From positions 60,017,527 through 60,081,526 of the forward strand of contig OY720640.1 of the NCBI GenBank assembly GCA_963169105.1: 64,000 nt of DNA, given 5' to 3'. Below are positions 1 to 11,782 of this stretch, in pieces. The position numbers and the translations under genes are program-made. The notes beneath the pieces are model-generated. The model saw nothing but the letters and a program-made list of their open reading frames with translations. It had not been told where the DNA came from and did no database searches. How positions within the stretch are numbered: the stretch's first letter is position 1; every line of letters begins with the position of its first letter. The DNA is from Ceriagrion tenellum. Taxonomy: Eukaryota > Arthropoda > Insecta > Odonata > Coenagrionidae.

Positions 1-490
1 TTTCATGTATAGACGACTATGCTTGGCCGCTTGCGGAAGTTTTAAAAGTTTCGGCGAGTCGCTTGTAGAAGTGAATTTTTGCCAGTGCACATGGTAACAA
101 ATCTGATCTCGCTCTATCTTGTGAAAACTTTTTCGCCAGAGTGGAATGTCTCGCAAGCTCTTTCAGAAATAAACTTACTGAAGTGCACTTTACTTGCCTG
201 TGTAACCCCAACCACCACCCACCCACGTTTCGTAAAGTAAGTTTATCACGCAGGTTACCTGCAAAAAGTGACTTTGGACGTGATATCCACGTGTTAACGG
301 CTATTTTTGGCCACTTGCAGAACTTTTAAAAGTTTCGACCAGTCGCTTGCAGAAGTGTATTGTTGTTGGTATATATGGCAACGAATCTGGCTCTGCACTT
401 AATTGTGTAAACTTTTTTACCACTGTGAAATTCCTCGCGAGCTCATTCTGAAGAGACTTGCAGAAGTGCACTTACTCATCTGTGTAAATC
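1..490. repeat. Two diverged tandem units of about 284 bp
   Basis: The block beginning GGCCGCTTGCGGAAGTTTTA at position 25 recurs at 309 as a close variant (GGCCACTTGCAGAACTTTTA). The similarity continues through the runs ending AGTGCACTT near 190 and 467. The period is 284 bp and the first unit is cut by the window edge. No coding potential is seen. It looks like an old satellite-type or locally duplicated sequence. Confidence 0.75.
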
Positions 491-499
491 CAGCCTTAT

Positions 500-2715
500 G
501 CATGCGTTTTTTATTACTTGTTTCATTGGCGTTTTATTTCTAATCGTACTTGAGAAGCGAGAGATAGTCCCCTTCCCAACACCATCTTATTGATTCCTCT
601 TGTTATCTCAAATGCGACGATCAATCGCTAATCAAACGCCTCGCATAGCTGCTTGATTGCGGCGGTGTTAAATAGCCCTTCCTCTCCTTCCCAAGGTTCG
701 CCGGAAGCGTTAACACGAGCAGCATCCCAGATTTTGTCTTGACTTCCCGATCCCATAGAAATGCTCCGGCTCCGAGTTCATGCGGGTGCGAGGTGAGCGC
801 AATTACTCCGCCGAGGAGGACGCGGCTGATTGCCGCTTTCAACAGTTAAGATACCCCCGGAAGGGATCCGAGATACCCTGGGTACTCTGGGCGGAAAGGG
901 GAGGGGGTTAGGAGCGAGCAACGAGATGTAATGGATGGGGCATTGGATTGATCCTGCGGCTTCATGTATTGCACCTGCGATGACGCCCCTTGACTGTGCG
1001 CTCTTGATTCGGAGACGGCTTTGATTGCTAGGTGAAGAGTTCTAAATGTTTTTATCCTCCGTGATGATCGGAAAAGTTTATGTTTAGTTTTATTGGTATA
1101 GGAGACTTTGTTGATGCAATAGCTTCAGCCTCAACATTATATAACTTTTCCATAATGCTCAGGAATTAACAAAACTTTGTAAGCTTTACCACGGAGTATA
1201 CAGAGGGCTCGCCCTTATGGGAGATATGCTACGCCTTTTTTCCTCTCTACTATTCTCCGTTAGATGGCGTTGATGTTCCTAAAAGCCTTCTCTTGATTCT
1301 CTCGAGGACAAGTGCACATATCTACCCTACCCGTGCCCGGCAAACGTCGGCATCCCCGACTTCGAAATGCCGAATCCTCACACGCCAAGTCTGAGTAGAT
1401 TACAGCTCGAAATGAATTCAAACTGGCCGCGCGACCATGGAACTTGTAGACTGCTGAGCCGCCGTTAGACAGTTCCAGAACTTCTTCAAAACGCATATGC
1501 TCTGTAGCACGGGATCGAGACCTTTATATTATTACTCTATGGTTTTACGAAGACTAATTTACGTAGAATCGTGTAAGTCGAATATTTACGCAGAATCAGG
1601 TCTGATGATGTCGACTTTTCGACGAAGCCAGTCGTCCGATAACAATTCTACGTAAAACGTACAAAGTTGTATTAATTCCTGGTAAGAATTTAGTGACACT
1701 AACATGGATAAACTCAGATGCCAAACGACTTCTGGCTCCGAAAATTTATCTGACATTGGTATCTCAGGCTGCGGAGTGGCATGCCTATTGGTCTGGAATG
1801 CTGGATATTCGTAGTTTGATTCCCAGTCACTGAAACTTTTCTTTTCTCAGACTACTAGACAACATACTTTCTATTAATATGAAGCCTTGATTACGTAAAA
1901 ATTATATACGATAATCCTCGAAGTTGATCTAGGCACATAAAGAATTTATGTGGGATTGTCTTTTTTTCAAGTGAATGATGTTATATTTTTTCATAGTCAA
2001 TAAAGAAGACCTGTATTTTCATTCCTTAAGATACTTTCTTTAAAAGATGTTTCTTATAAATGTGTCCAAAAGTATACAATCAACTGCCATTTAGCATAAA
2101 ATCTAATAGCATTAGTTTAATTCAAATGGCCAGAGAATGGTTATTCACTCATCCAGATGCAAAAGATTTATTTAATATCATTGTATAAAGTCATTGGTAA
2201 GTTTTGTCTATATTTTTGGCTGGTAATTAGTTGATGAGGTAAAGTGTATTATACGCCTTTTATATTAAATGAAATAATACTCTTTTCAACTTTGTGGAGT
2301 TCCATGTTAATGAGTAAAAATAACTTTTACACTCCACTGGTCATCCTTTATTCCTCCTTATACTCCTTTATAGTCATTTCAGTAATGGCTTGTTGTTACT
2401 GTGAAGGTAGTCTCAACTCATTTTTTTCTTATAGACTTCTTAAAGGATTCCTTCTTTTTGTACCAAGAAACTGTTATTTGAACTTTGTATTCGGGAAAGG
2501 AAATAAATTATTTTTATTATATAAGAGTTTGACATTACATCATTCCGATCTTCGGAATGGCTGCTGACGATTTTGAGTATAGCTAGTGGTTCTTAAAAAG
2601 AGGATTTTTTGTCAACGTTAAAAGTTTGACGAACTTTAACCACAATGCCAAATAAATGATAAAAATGGTCTTTCATGCGCCGGGCTATGGCACGTGGCTA
2701 ATTGCATGTAAGCTA
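500..2715. other. Unassigned sequence, no gene seen
   Basis: I recognise no exon, RNA or transposon here. Positions 640-980 are somewhat GC-rich. Positions 1558-1569 and 1645-1656 form a perfect 12-bp inverted repeat (TTTACGTAGAAT and its complement) enclosing about 75 bp, which may be a tiny fold-back repeat. The stretch 1900-2570 is AT-rich and its ORFs look like chance. Confidence 0.5.
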
Positions 2716-2719
2716 AATG

Positions 2720-3700
2720 AAGGATAAATAAATTGGGGTCTGGAAATTAATATCAGAAAGACTAGAAATATGTGCAGTGGAGGAACACAAGAGAACAGAG
2801 TGCTAGGATGGACAGGATATACAATACTACCTACTACTACAATACTAGGATGGACAGGATATACTATACAACTACTTGGGTGTTAAAATTACTCAAAATG
2901 GAACCCTGGACGATCCAATTAAAGGAAGAAATTTGCAAGGAAATGGTGCAATATCCACGTTGAATAGCATTTTATAGGACCAAAATATATCTAAAGCTAA
3001 TAAAAAAAAGAATATGTTATTCAACTGTTAGAAGCATTATCACATATGGGAGTGAGATATGGCTGATGAAGGAGAAAGCAAAACAACTACTAAATGTTAC
3101 GGAGATGGATTACTGGAGAAGATCTGCGGGTATATCCAGACGGGAAAGAATCACGAATGAGAGAATAAGAAGACCCCAGAAGTCAAGGGGTCTAGGTAAC
3201 AAAATCGTTGTTTTGAGAAAACTTAAGTCAAAGTTGAAAGTATTTGGTAGAACCCACTAAGTAGTTAACAGGCACTACCCTAGATAGCATCACCTGTCAA
3301 GAAATTCACTTGGATCCATTTACCACCTAAAAGATTTATATTTTCACATCCCATTCCTGTATCTAACTTTTTTTAATGTCCTTTAGGCCCCTTGACTTCT
3401 GGGGATAATGAGAGTCACCTACACAATAGTCGATGGCATTACAAAAACATATTGTGTTGTATGGTCACATATAGCGTACGACGAACGAGAGCTTACCTAA
3501 ACAAATTTTAATGTTGAATCCACAAGGTAGAAAAAACAGATAGGCCCAAAATTAGATGGAGAGAAGGCAATAGAAAAGAATAAGAGTAATGTAGTTGCCT
3601 GAAGGTCTATGGATGAATAGAGAGCAATGGCGGTTGGGCATCGGATAGCGTCTTAGAACGTTAAAAAACCGAATACATATGTTTCATCAGACGATCGTGC
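2720..3700 (+). pseudogene. RTE-like LINE reverse transcriptase C-terminal relic, interrupted
   Basis: Translating across frames gives an ordered series of LINE C-terminal motifs. YLGVKITQNG is at about 2868, a TYGSEIW-like patch is at about 3043-3063, EMDYWRRSAGISRRERITNE runs from 3105 to about 3155, and then after a gap LPEGLWMNREQWRLGIG appears near 3596-3650. This is the connection domain and tail of an insect endonuclease-RT element, 5'-truncated and carrying several stops and frameshifts. A 20-bp string starting CTAGGATGGACAG is duplicated at 2803 and 2845, creating a local insertion. A separate inverted-repeat element at about 3172-3404 splits the relic. The family assignment rests on motif order, not on a search. 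Confidence 0.75.
3172..3404. mobile_element. Small inverted-repeat element (MITE-like) inside a LINE
   Basis: The ends carry a 19-bp inverted repeat with one mismatch: CCCCAGAAGTCAAGGGGTC at 3174-3192 and GCCCCTTGACTTCTGGGG ending at 3403. LINE protein similarity stops at the left end and resumes on the right with I-M-R-V, so the block is an insertion. The flanks ATAAGAAG and ATAATGAG agree at 6 of 8 bases, which could be a decayed 8-bp hAT-type target duplication, but this is uncertain. There is no internal ORF. Confidence 0.5.
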
Positions 3701-3704
3701 GTCC

Positions 3705-4390
3705 GGCAAACCCTCTTCGCTCCGTGGGTGTTGGAAGTGTTGCAGTCGACCGGTAGTCAGCGGCGAGGCTCCTGGGGGGCGATGCTCTCACTCCGTGAAT
3801 ATAGCCCTCCTCCTCTCCAGGGGAATCCACGATTTTTTATTTTTTCTAATAAGAACTTCCGGTTTCACCGGGGTGTGACATTCTGTAGCCTGCCAGTCCT
3901 GGCTTATTTGCTCGGATCTGATAAGTCTCCCACTCTCTTTCCCTGGGTAGTCTTGGAAATTAGTCGGGGGGCGGCGCTGGTTTTCATCATTTTTTAGTGA
4001 ACGAAGAGAGGGATCCGGATTCTAGGATCTTTCCTATGACGCCTTTTGCATTATCACTAAGTCAGGTCTTCATATTACATTTTTTAAAATAATAAACGGA
4101 GACCTATCAAGGAGCAGAATATAATTGCAACCAACGTAAATAGAAGTTTATAAATTAATTAGTTGTGCTTCAGGATTAAATATGTATGTTGAAAAATATA
4201 TACCCGTCACGCCGCCGTTTCTTATAGAGCTAGACAAAAAGATTAACTCTCGGTAATAGGCCTGAAATGATGACTATGAATGCATAATTTTGTCCATACT
4301 TCCCTTTCTTTGCATACCTCTCTTATCTATAATAGACTCATGTATTCCTTAATAAATGTCCTCCTGATATGAGGACTTATAATATTTTCC
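3705..4390. other. Unassigned sequence
   Basis: No exon, RNA gene or repeat is recognised. The 89-codon frame at 3728-3997 has no family resemblance, and its coding support is no better than chance. Confidence 0.45.
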
Positions 4391-4392
4391 TC

Positions 4393-4805
4393 TTAAGAGT
4401 ATCTACATCTACTTGTTACCCTGCAAGCCGCCACTAGAATTTTTGGGGGTGACTTATCACCAAAATGAACTACAGGGAAGAAATTTACTTTCGCCAACAG
4501 GCACCACACTATCGGTCTGCTACAAATGCTACAGAAACTACGAAAATCATATATAATGTAACTATGAAAATGTGAAACAAGAGTCATTCAGGGAACATAC
4601 GAAACATGGTGTTAGCACTTCTCGGTAGATTTCGAAACATACATTAGGGGGAATATAAATAAATCAGCTACACTATCTGTCTATTAACCTACTTCAAAGT
4701 CTAAACCCAGCCATTATGGTCTCTTATTGGTCGCGGGAAGAACGTCATCTTACTACTTCTACTATCTATTTCCCATATTTTGTACTCATGATCTGATCTG
4801 CAGCA
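4393..4805 (-). mobile_element. LINE family C, 3' fragment
   Basis: Reading the minus strand from 4805 gives a degraded end of the reverse transcriptase ORF: R-S-x-H-E-Y-K-I-W-E-I-D, then a P-R-P-I-R-D-H-N-G-like ending. A 3' untranslated stretch follows that closely matches 58870-59040 on the plus strand, including GTGCTAACACCATGTTT and TGACTCTTGT. The minus-strand 3' end has the shared LINE hairpin remnant and GTAGATGTAGAT tail at 4397-4412. It is 5'-truncated and non-coding. Confidence 0.75.
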
Positions 4806-4809
4806 TAGT

Positions 4810-6025
4810 ATATCGAAGTATAGTTCAACACATCCATCCTTGGCTTTCTCAGACTGCGTAACAAGTACAGCGTAGCGAAGCGCAAATTTTTATAATAAAA
4901 CCATCTGGGTGTTCTTTGGCAAATAACCAACCATTTACTTTTGCAAAATCATTTATATTTTTATTAATAATGAGTGAACTTGGAAAACAAAATAGCATAT
5001 TGCATAGCTCCCTATGTAATAGCTTTTTTTCAATCATTTATCGATTAAAATTTTTTTTCCGTTACACTCGTGGTGGTAAATGCGAAGAATCTCTAGTCAC
5101 CATTTAACGAGGGTGATTCAAATTAAAATTGTGTCTTGTTAATTTTTGAATTCGACACAATGTGAACGTGATTAAAAAAGTCAATTGTGAGTCTCCATGT
5201 TTGTTTGAAATCCCGCGGGGAAGATTTGGTGACGTTCATTTATTTTTTTCAGGCGCTCGAATTCGCCTGTTAATGTGGTTGCGGAAACGAATGCAACGCG
5301 GGCGATTTTTCGAACGCGAGTGAGTTTAATGTGACGTCCTCGAACAGAAATCGGCCCTTGGGTCTGAATTTCGCGCTTTGTGATGATTTTGTTACTCGCT
5401 CGCTAGTACCTATTCGCGGCACGGAGCGACCAAATCATTCCGTTTGCCCGATAGCCATAAATTGCATTTTGCTGTCAAACCGTGGTCTCTCGTTTTTGAC
5501 GAATGCATACGGAAATATCCGTAAAACTCTGAGACTGCAGGCAATTCCAGGTGAGTGGAAAAATAGCTGGGTGCTCGCAAAAAATGGAGAAGAGTTTTTT
5601 TCCTTCGTGAATGATTTGGAGTTTTTCGTTTGATGTCGGTGTGTATGCTTTTCCAAGAAAATTTCTCAGTCGCGTTTGTATTACGGGAAATATTCTGGTC
5701 AAACGGTTGCAAGTTGATTCGAATGGTCTGTATAGATATAGCTTAGTTCTCGTAGTGTATACCCTGGAAAGAACTATACGTCTTGTATCTCTCTAATGTT
5801 TTCCGTTTAATTTTGATTGAATAACGACCTGGAAGATGCTCTTTCCTCAGTCATGGTCACTATATTTATTGGTCGTTTCCCCCTTTCACCATCGTTGTGA
5901 TGTCTCTTTACAGTTCTTGAAAATATGATTCTTTTTTTATTCCGATATCGACTATAATGTTGCAGGTGGAGAATTATCTTATCTTTACGCCCTTGACGAG
6001 ATCTTGTAGAGTCCGAAATGTTGAT
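4810..6025. other. Unassigned sequence
   Basis: No gene or repeat is recognised. Overlapping 73- to 100-codon frames on both strands at 5331-5712 cover the same bases. None resembles a known domain, so I read them as chance frames. Confidence 0.45.
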
Positions 6026-6029
6026 ACAA

Positions 6030-6776
6030 GTCACACAAATGTCTTACCTACACTGTGGGTGGACTAAACATGAAATCTTCTGATACAGTTGAATATCTTG
6101 GAATAACCTTACCTTGTGATAGATCGTGGGGAAAACACATACAAAACATATGCGGTACAGCATTAAAGAGACCGGTTTTGTTAAGCGTATACCATAAAGG
6201 ACCTCGGATTAAAAAATAAAAGAGATATGCTGCTTCGCTCTGGTTAGGCCTCACCTCGAATACCCTGCAAGCATTTGGGATCCTGGTCATAAAGATTTAA
6301 CGAAAAAATTAATAAAATCCAAAGAAAAGCTGCACGCTTCGTTAAAAACTGCTACGAGCGGAGATATAGTGTTGCACTACTTTTAGAGGGATCAATGTGG
6401 GAGCCACTAGAGACTCTGAGGTTACAAGCTAGGTTTAGATCGCTGGAGAAATTCAGAACTGGTGTGTTTCAGAGGGACACATTGAATATTATCATGACGC
6501 CTCACTACATCTCCAGGGCTGACAGAAGCGGTTAAATAAGAGAGATACATTGCAGAGTACAAAAACTTACTCTTTCCGCGCACATTAAGCGACCGCAATA
6601 AAAATAGAGCTCCACTAAATATATTCCTATAAAACACGTCACCATTGCACCTCCCAAAACCTTATCTCTTTTACTTTTACACAGCTGGTGTCCTTAAACG
6701 AGTACCTATAGTTGAATAAAAAAGAGGGTGTCACATGCCCATGTGGCGTCTCGCAGGGTAGTATGCAGATGTGACC
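6030..6776 (+). mobile_element. LINE family A, 5'-truncated 3' end
   Basis: The sequence encodes, with stops and frameshifts, the C-terminus of the same protein as the intact copy at 35.7-38.5 kb: S-D-T-V-E-Y-L-G-I-T-L at about 6075, WGKHIQNICG at about 6128, then the E-T-L-R-L-Q and F-P-R-T-like tail. It ends in an unusual version of the 3' hairpin and a GCAGATG tail near 6774. The last about 185 bp, from 6591, belong to the first unit of a 2,072-bp tandem duplication. It is dead and 5'-truncated. Confidence 0.85.
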
Positions 6777-8662
6777 TTTTTTATTCAACTATATTCGTAT
6801 ACCTCTTTTGCATACATGCATTTATGAAATATTTGGTTGTTGGGAAGGTGTAAATTTCCAAATATTTTCATACCATTTCTTCAATTTTGTACTGATAATG
6901 TTTTGTAACTTGTAGAGGTACTGATATTTGTTTCATTCCCTCAGGCTTCCTTAAGTGGAAGCCAGGGATTAGGGACAGCTGAATGAAAGAAATATGAAAC
7001 TCGCGGAAGTATAGAAAACATTTGAACCCATTTTAAAAATCTTTTATTTCGCTTTGCACCCAGTGTTCAAACCTTTCTTTTAGTTTTTTTCCGATAGTAC
7101 GGGAAAAGTAAACATAGAAATATAATTCTTTTCCTCAAAAAGAATACTAAATCCAGTCCGTTTTCTAATATCACGCTCCATTTGTTTTGATCCGAGGAGC
7201 CCGTGGTAAATATCCTGTGTTTTTCTGCTCTTTCGCCGCGGATTTTGTCACCGAATCGTGTTGCCTAATTTTGGCGTAAGAATGTCGTCGTTAAAAAAAT
7301 AAAAGATTTGCATCTCTCCAGTTCGGCGGCTCTTATGGCATTTCGTACATAAGATTTGAATTCGTTTCGTGCACGGTTATGGATTTGCATGGGAACTGTT
7401 CTCAGTGAGTGTAGTTTGTAAGTGTATTTTCCACTCCAATAATTCTTTTTAGGTATCGTCGACGTTATGGTTAATATTTTTCGCGATCGTATTTTGACTC
7501 ATGTTTCCAACGATTATTTTTTTATGAATCTCACGATGGAACTAAATAGTTCAACTGCGTATCTAACATTGTGACCCGGTGAGCGGAACAGTCCCGGGAG
7601 ACACGACCTTAATGCTGGTGGTCCGACCATTGTCGACCGAAATTTGTACCGTGGTACATTGTGTAAACGCAGCTAACGATGCCTTCTCTCCCATGAGGAC
7701 GCAAATTGGCGACCTCTGTGTGTTTAGTTAGGGAGGTTACCATATTGCATTGTTGCTCATTTAATTTTTAATGTATAAAAACAAGTTTTAGCTTTCGCAG
7801 TTAAATCTTCGCACTGATCAGCCGTGGGTGTGCTCCTAGTACAGCTGCGGAATCGTTACCAGCGTGGTACATCTACATATTACCCTGTTAGCCACTTCAA
7901 CGGTGTGTAGCGGGGGGTGAAAGCTGCGGATAAAGCCATGGTAGTCGGAATCAAAGCGGAGGTCTTACTACTGGACAGCAATTATTTGAGAAATAGTTTC
8001 AGTCGTAACTTTGTTGAAAAATTCAATGTCCATTCTGGTAAGAATGAAAAGACGATAGTAAATTTCCACACTGATTAAATAAGTACCGACCATGGTTTCT
8101 ACACTTTATGTCATTCTCAAGGTCCTTAACGAAATTAAGTGCATTTGATAGAATGATAATTTCTACGTTTATTTATGCATGTAGAAATTTATTCCTATCC
8201 GTAAGTGCACTTTTACGATATTTTATTCGAAAAAAGACGGTAGTAGTGGAATAGTATTTGACTTGCAAGTGTCTAGCCGAATGCCATTGCTCTGTGTTCA
8301 TCCACAGCCCATCTGGTGACTACTTTTCTCTAATTGGCTTTTCTATCCCTTTTCTTCAAATTATTATGGACCTTTCTCTTTTTTGTCTACCATGTGGATT
8401 CCATGTAAAAATTTGCTTAGGTAATCTCTCGTTCGTCATACGTTGAATGTGACAATACCACGCAAGCTGTTACTTTTTAAATGTCTCCGACTATTGTGTG
8501 GTACCCCCAAAACTATTTCTTATTTTCTTATTGGTGATTCTTTCCCGTTGGCTTATTAAAACCGTAAAAATGTGCAATAACAACATCAGAAATAAAGTTA
8601 TAGTGTATAATTACAAAAGAGATTTGGGAATGAACTCAAGAATTAGAAACCAGTTCCAGGAG
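6591..8662 (+). repeat. 2,072-bp tandem duplication, unit 1
   Basis: Unit 1 starts at GACCGCAATA inside the LINE A 3' end and runs to 8662. Every 60-base line I compared is identical to the sequence 2,072 bases downstream. The left junction breaks exactly at 6590/6591. The unit holds the LINE tail, about 1.8 kb of unassigned DNA, and a second, minus-strand LINE tail at 7862-7960. No gene is recognised; the 62-codon frame at 8258-8446 is repeated only because the DNA is. Confidence 0.93.
7862..7960 (-). mobile_element. LINE 3' tail remnant
   Basis: On the minus strand this reads as the shared LINE 3' end: a CCCCC-rich arm, a short inner stem, AACAGGGTAATATGTAGATG, and the target boundary. Only about 100 bp remain. 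An exact second copy lies at 9934-10032 because the tandem duplication carries it along. Confidence 0.6.
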
Positions 8663-10734
8663 GACCGCAATAAAAATAGAGCTCCACTAAATATATTCCT
8701 ATAAAACACGTCACCATTGCACCTCCCAAAACCTTATCTCTTTTACTTTTACACAGCTGGTGTCCTTAAACGAGTACCTATAGTTGAATAAAAAAGAGGG
8801 TGTCACATGCCCATGTGGCGTCTCGCAGGGTAGTATGCAGATGTGACCTTTTTTATTCAACTATATTCGTATACCTCTTTTGCATACATGCATTTATGAA
8901 ATATTTGGTTGTTGGGAAGGTGTAAATTTCCAAATATTTTCATACCATTTCTTCAATTTTGTACTGATAATGTTTTGTAACTTGTAGAGGTACTGATATT
9001 TGTTTCATTCCCTCAGGCTTCCTTAAGTGGAAGCCAGGGATTAGGGACAGCTGAATGAAAGAAATATGAAACTCGCGGAAGTATAGAAAACATTTGAACC
9101 CATTTTAAAAATCTTTTATTTCGCTTTGCACCCAGTGTTCAAACCTTTCTTTTAGTTTTTTTCCGATAGTACGGGAAAAGTAAACATAGAAATATAATTC
9201 TTTTCCTCAAAAAGAATACTAAATCCAGTCCGTTTTCTAATATCACGCTCCATTTGTTTTGATCCGAGGAGCCCGTGGTAAATATCCTGTGTTTTTCTGC
9301 TCTTTCGCCGCGGATTTTGTCACCGAATCGTGTTGCCTAATTTTGGCGTAAGAATGTCGTCGTTAAAAAAATAAAAGATTTGCATCTCTCCAGTTCGGCG
9401 GCTCTTATGGCATTTCGTACATAAGATTTGAATTCGTTTCGTGCACGGTTATGGATTTGCATGGGAACTGTTCTCAGTGAGTGTAGTTTGTAAGTGTATT
9501 TTCCACTCCAATAATTCTTTTTAGGTATCGTCGACGTTATGGTTAATATTTTTCGCGATCGTATTTTGACTCATGTTTCCAACGATTATTTTTTTATGAA
9601 TCTCACGATGGAACTAAATAGTTCAACTGCGTATCTAACATTGTGACCCGGTGAGCGGAACAGTCCCGGGAGACACGACCTTAATGCTGGTGGTCCGACC
9701 ATTGTCGACCGAAATTTGTACCGTGGTACATTGTGTAAACGCAGCTAACGATGCCTTCTCTCCCATGAGGACGCAAATTGGCGACCTCTGTGTGTTTAGT
9801 TAGGGAGGTTACCATATTGCATTGTTGCTCATTTAATTTTTAATGTATAAAAACAAGTTTTAGCTTTCGCAGTTAAATCTTCGCACTGATCAGCCGTGGG
9901 TGTGCTCCTAGTACAGCTGCGGAATCGTTACCAGCGTGGTACATCTACATATTACCCTGTTAGCCACTTCAACGGTGTGTAGCGGGGGGTGAAAGCTGCG
10001 GATAAAGCCATGGTAGTCGGAATCAAAGCGGAGGTCTTACTACTGGACAGCAATTATTTGAGAAATAGTTTCAGTCGTAACTTTGTTGAAAAATTCAATG
10101 TCCATTCTGGTAAGAATGAAAAGACGATAGTAAATTTCCACACTGATTAAATAAGTACCGACCATGGTTTCTACACTTTATGTCATTCTCAAGGTCCTTA
10201 ACGAAATTAAGTGCATTTGATAGAATGATAATTTCTACGTTTATTTATGCATGTAGAAATTTATTCCTATCCGTAAGTGCACTTTTACGATATTTTATTC
10301 GAAAAAAGACGGTAGTAGTGGAATAGTATTTGACTTGCAAGTGTCTAGCCGAATGCCATTGCTCTGTGTTCATCCACAGCCCATCTGGTGACTACTTTTC
10401 TCTAATTGGCTTTTCTATCCCTTTTCTTCAAATTATTATGGACCTTTCTCTTTTTTGTCTACCATGTGGATTCCATGTAAAAATTTGCTTAGGTAATCTC
10501 TCGTTCGTCATACGTTGAATGTGACAATACCACGCAAGCTGTTACTTTTTAAATGTCTCCGACTATTGTGTGGTACCCCCAAAACTATTTCTTATTTTCT
10601 TATTGGTGATTCTTTCCCGTTGGCTTATTAAAACCGTAAAAATGTGCAATAACAACATCAGAAATAAAGTTATAGTGTATAATTACAAAAGAGATTTGGG
10701 AATGAACTCAAGAATTAGAAACCAGTTCCAGGAG
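8663..10734 (+). repeat. 2,072-bp tandem duplication, unit 2
   Basis: This is a head-to-tail copy of 6591-8662. The junction at 8662/8663 joins CAGTTCCAGGAG to GACCGC. After unit 2 the original downstream sequence continues as GAGCCCCG, so the breakpoint shares only two bases (GA). The second LINE A tail (8663-8846) and second minus-strand LINE tail (9934-10032) lie inside it. Absence of differences implies a very recent event or an assembly artefact. Confidence 0.93.
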
Positions 10735-10736
10735 GA

Positions 10737-11218
10737 GCCCCGAAAGGAAAAAAAAATAGAAAATGGAAAGAGCTTAAATAAGAGCGTATAGACCTCCGTA
10801 GTATGGGCCGACATATAATCCCTAAGAAAGTACATGAGTTGTGTGTAATTCTCTATGAAGTAATCATTCTTCGGGTCTGGGATCCCAATTACTGTGCGGC
10901 CAGTTCCACAGTTCTTTGCATATGTATAAGTAAACATCTTTGTGTTTAAAGTAAGTCTTAACCTATGAAAACAAAGGCTAGTAATCTTTTGTGTGGTAAA
11001 AAACTATTTCTGCGTAGTAAAATTTTCAGCGTGTTTGTACTATTATAAAGATTTTTGTAAAAAATTGAAGAGTGCCGAGAAAGTTTAGCGATTTGCCGCT
11101 TGTGGTAAAATATAGACATTCTGATAAGACATGTGGCTTAGAAGGATATCTAACGTTTATGCAAATAAAGGTATTGAATCAATAAAAAAACACAGATACA
11201 TCTCAGCATTGACTAATG
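10737..11218. other. Unassigned sequence right of the duplication
   Basis: No gene, RNA or repeat is recognised in this AT-rich stretch. Confidence 0.4.
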
Positions 11219-11219
11219 C

Positions 11220-11782
11220 TTAAGGTAGTCCGAGCGAGATAGTTCCCTAGTTATAATAGAGACCACATTCGAATTATACGTTTTAACTTCACCAGCTGTA
11301 GGATACATATAATAAATATTGCATTATTAATGGTGCAGTAATATAGTTCTATATGACGGAAATTGTCCGTAATTAAATGAAAATATCTAAACAATTCTTT
11401 AACTTGACTCATTTTTTTCGCGCGGTGCGTTCGAAACTCCCTTAAAACGGAAGGTTTTTTGTGATACCCAAGAACGTACTGTGGTCACAATATGATTGAT
11501 TTTCAAAAATAGTTGAGGAAACATACAAACTACGCATTGTTAGTTTTTTTACGACATCTAAGTGTTAGAAAGACCTCATTTTGTAAATTATGTGTCTCTG
11601 AAGTGCATACACATACCATTTTCCATGCAAAAGGGCTGGTATTTTTTTGAAAATATCTCCGAAAGTAATGTGGTAAGGAGTAGAATATTTGGTGTCATTG
11701 GAAAGTTGAGATATTTTTCTTTGAAATAAGACCAAATTCATTGATTTCTAAGTAAAATGAATTTTCGCTCGCACCACCTTAA
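11220..11782. mobile_element. MITE family M, copy 1
   Basis: The two ends are imperfect inverted repeats: TTAAGGTAGTCCGAGCGA at 11220 and the complement of TTAAGGTGGTGCGAGCGA ending at 11782. TTAA lies at both ends, so either TA (Tc1/mariner-like) or TTAA (piggyBac-like) target duplication fits. The interior is AT-rich without an ORF. It aligns along its length with 22721-23305 and 60397-60948. Confidence 0.8.

Noticed and set aside
1558..1656. 12-bp inverted repeat as a MITE
   Set aside because: Only one copy seen, short arms and no target duplication; noted but not called as an element.
8258..8446. Repeated identical 62-codon frame (also at 10330-10518) as a conserved small gene
   Set aside because: Identity is due to the 2,072-bp DNA duplication; silent and non-silent sites are equally identical, so it is no evidence of coding.
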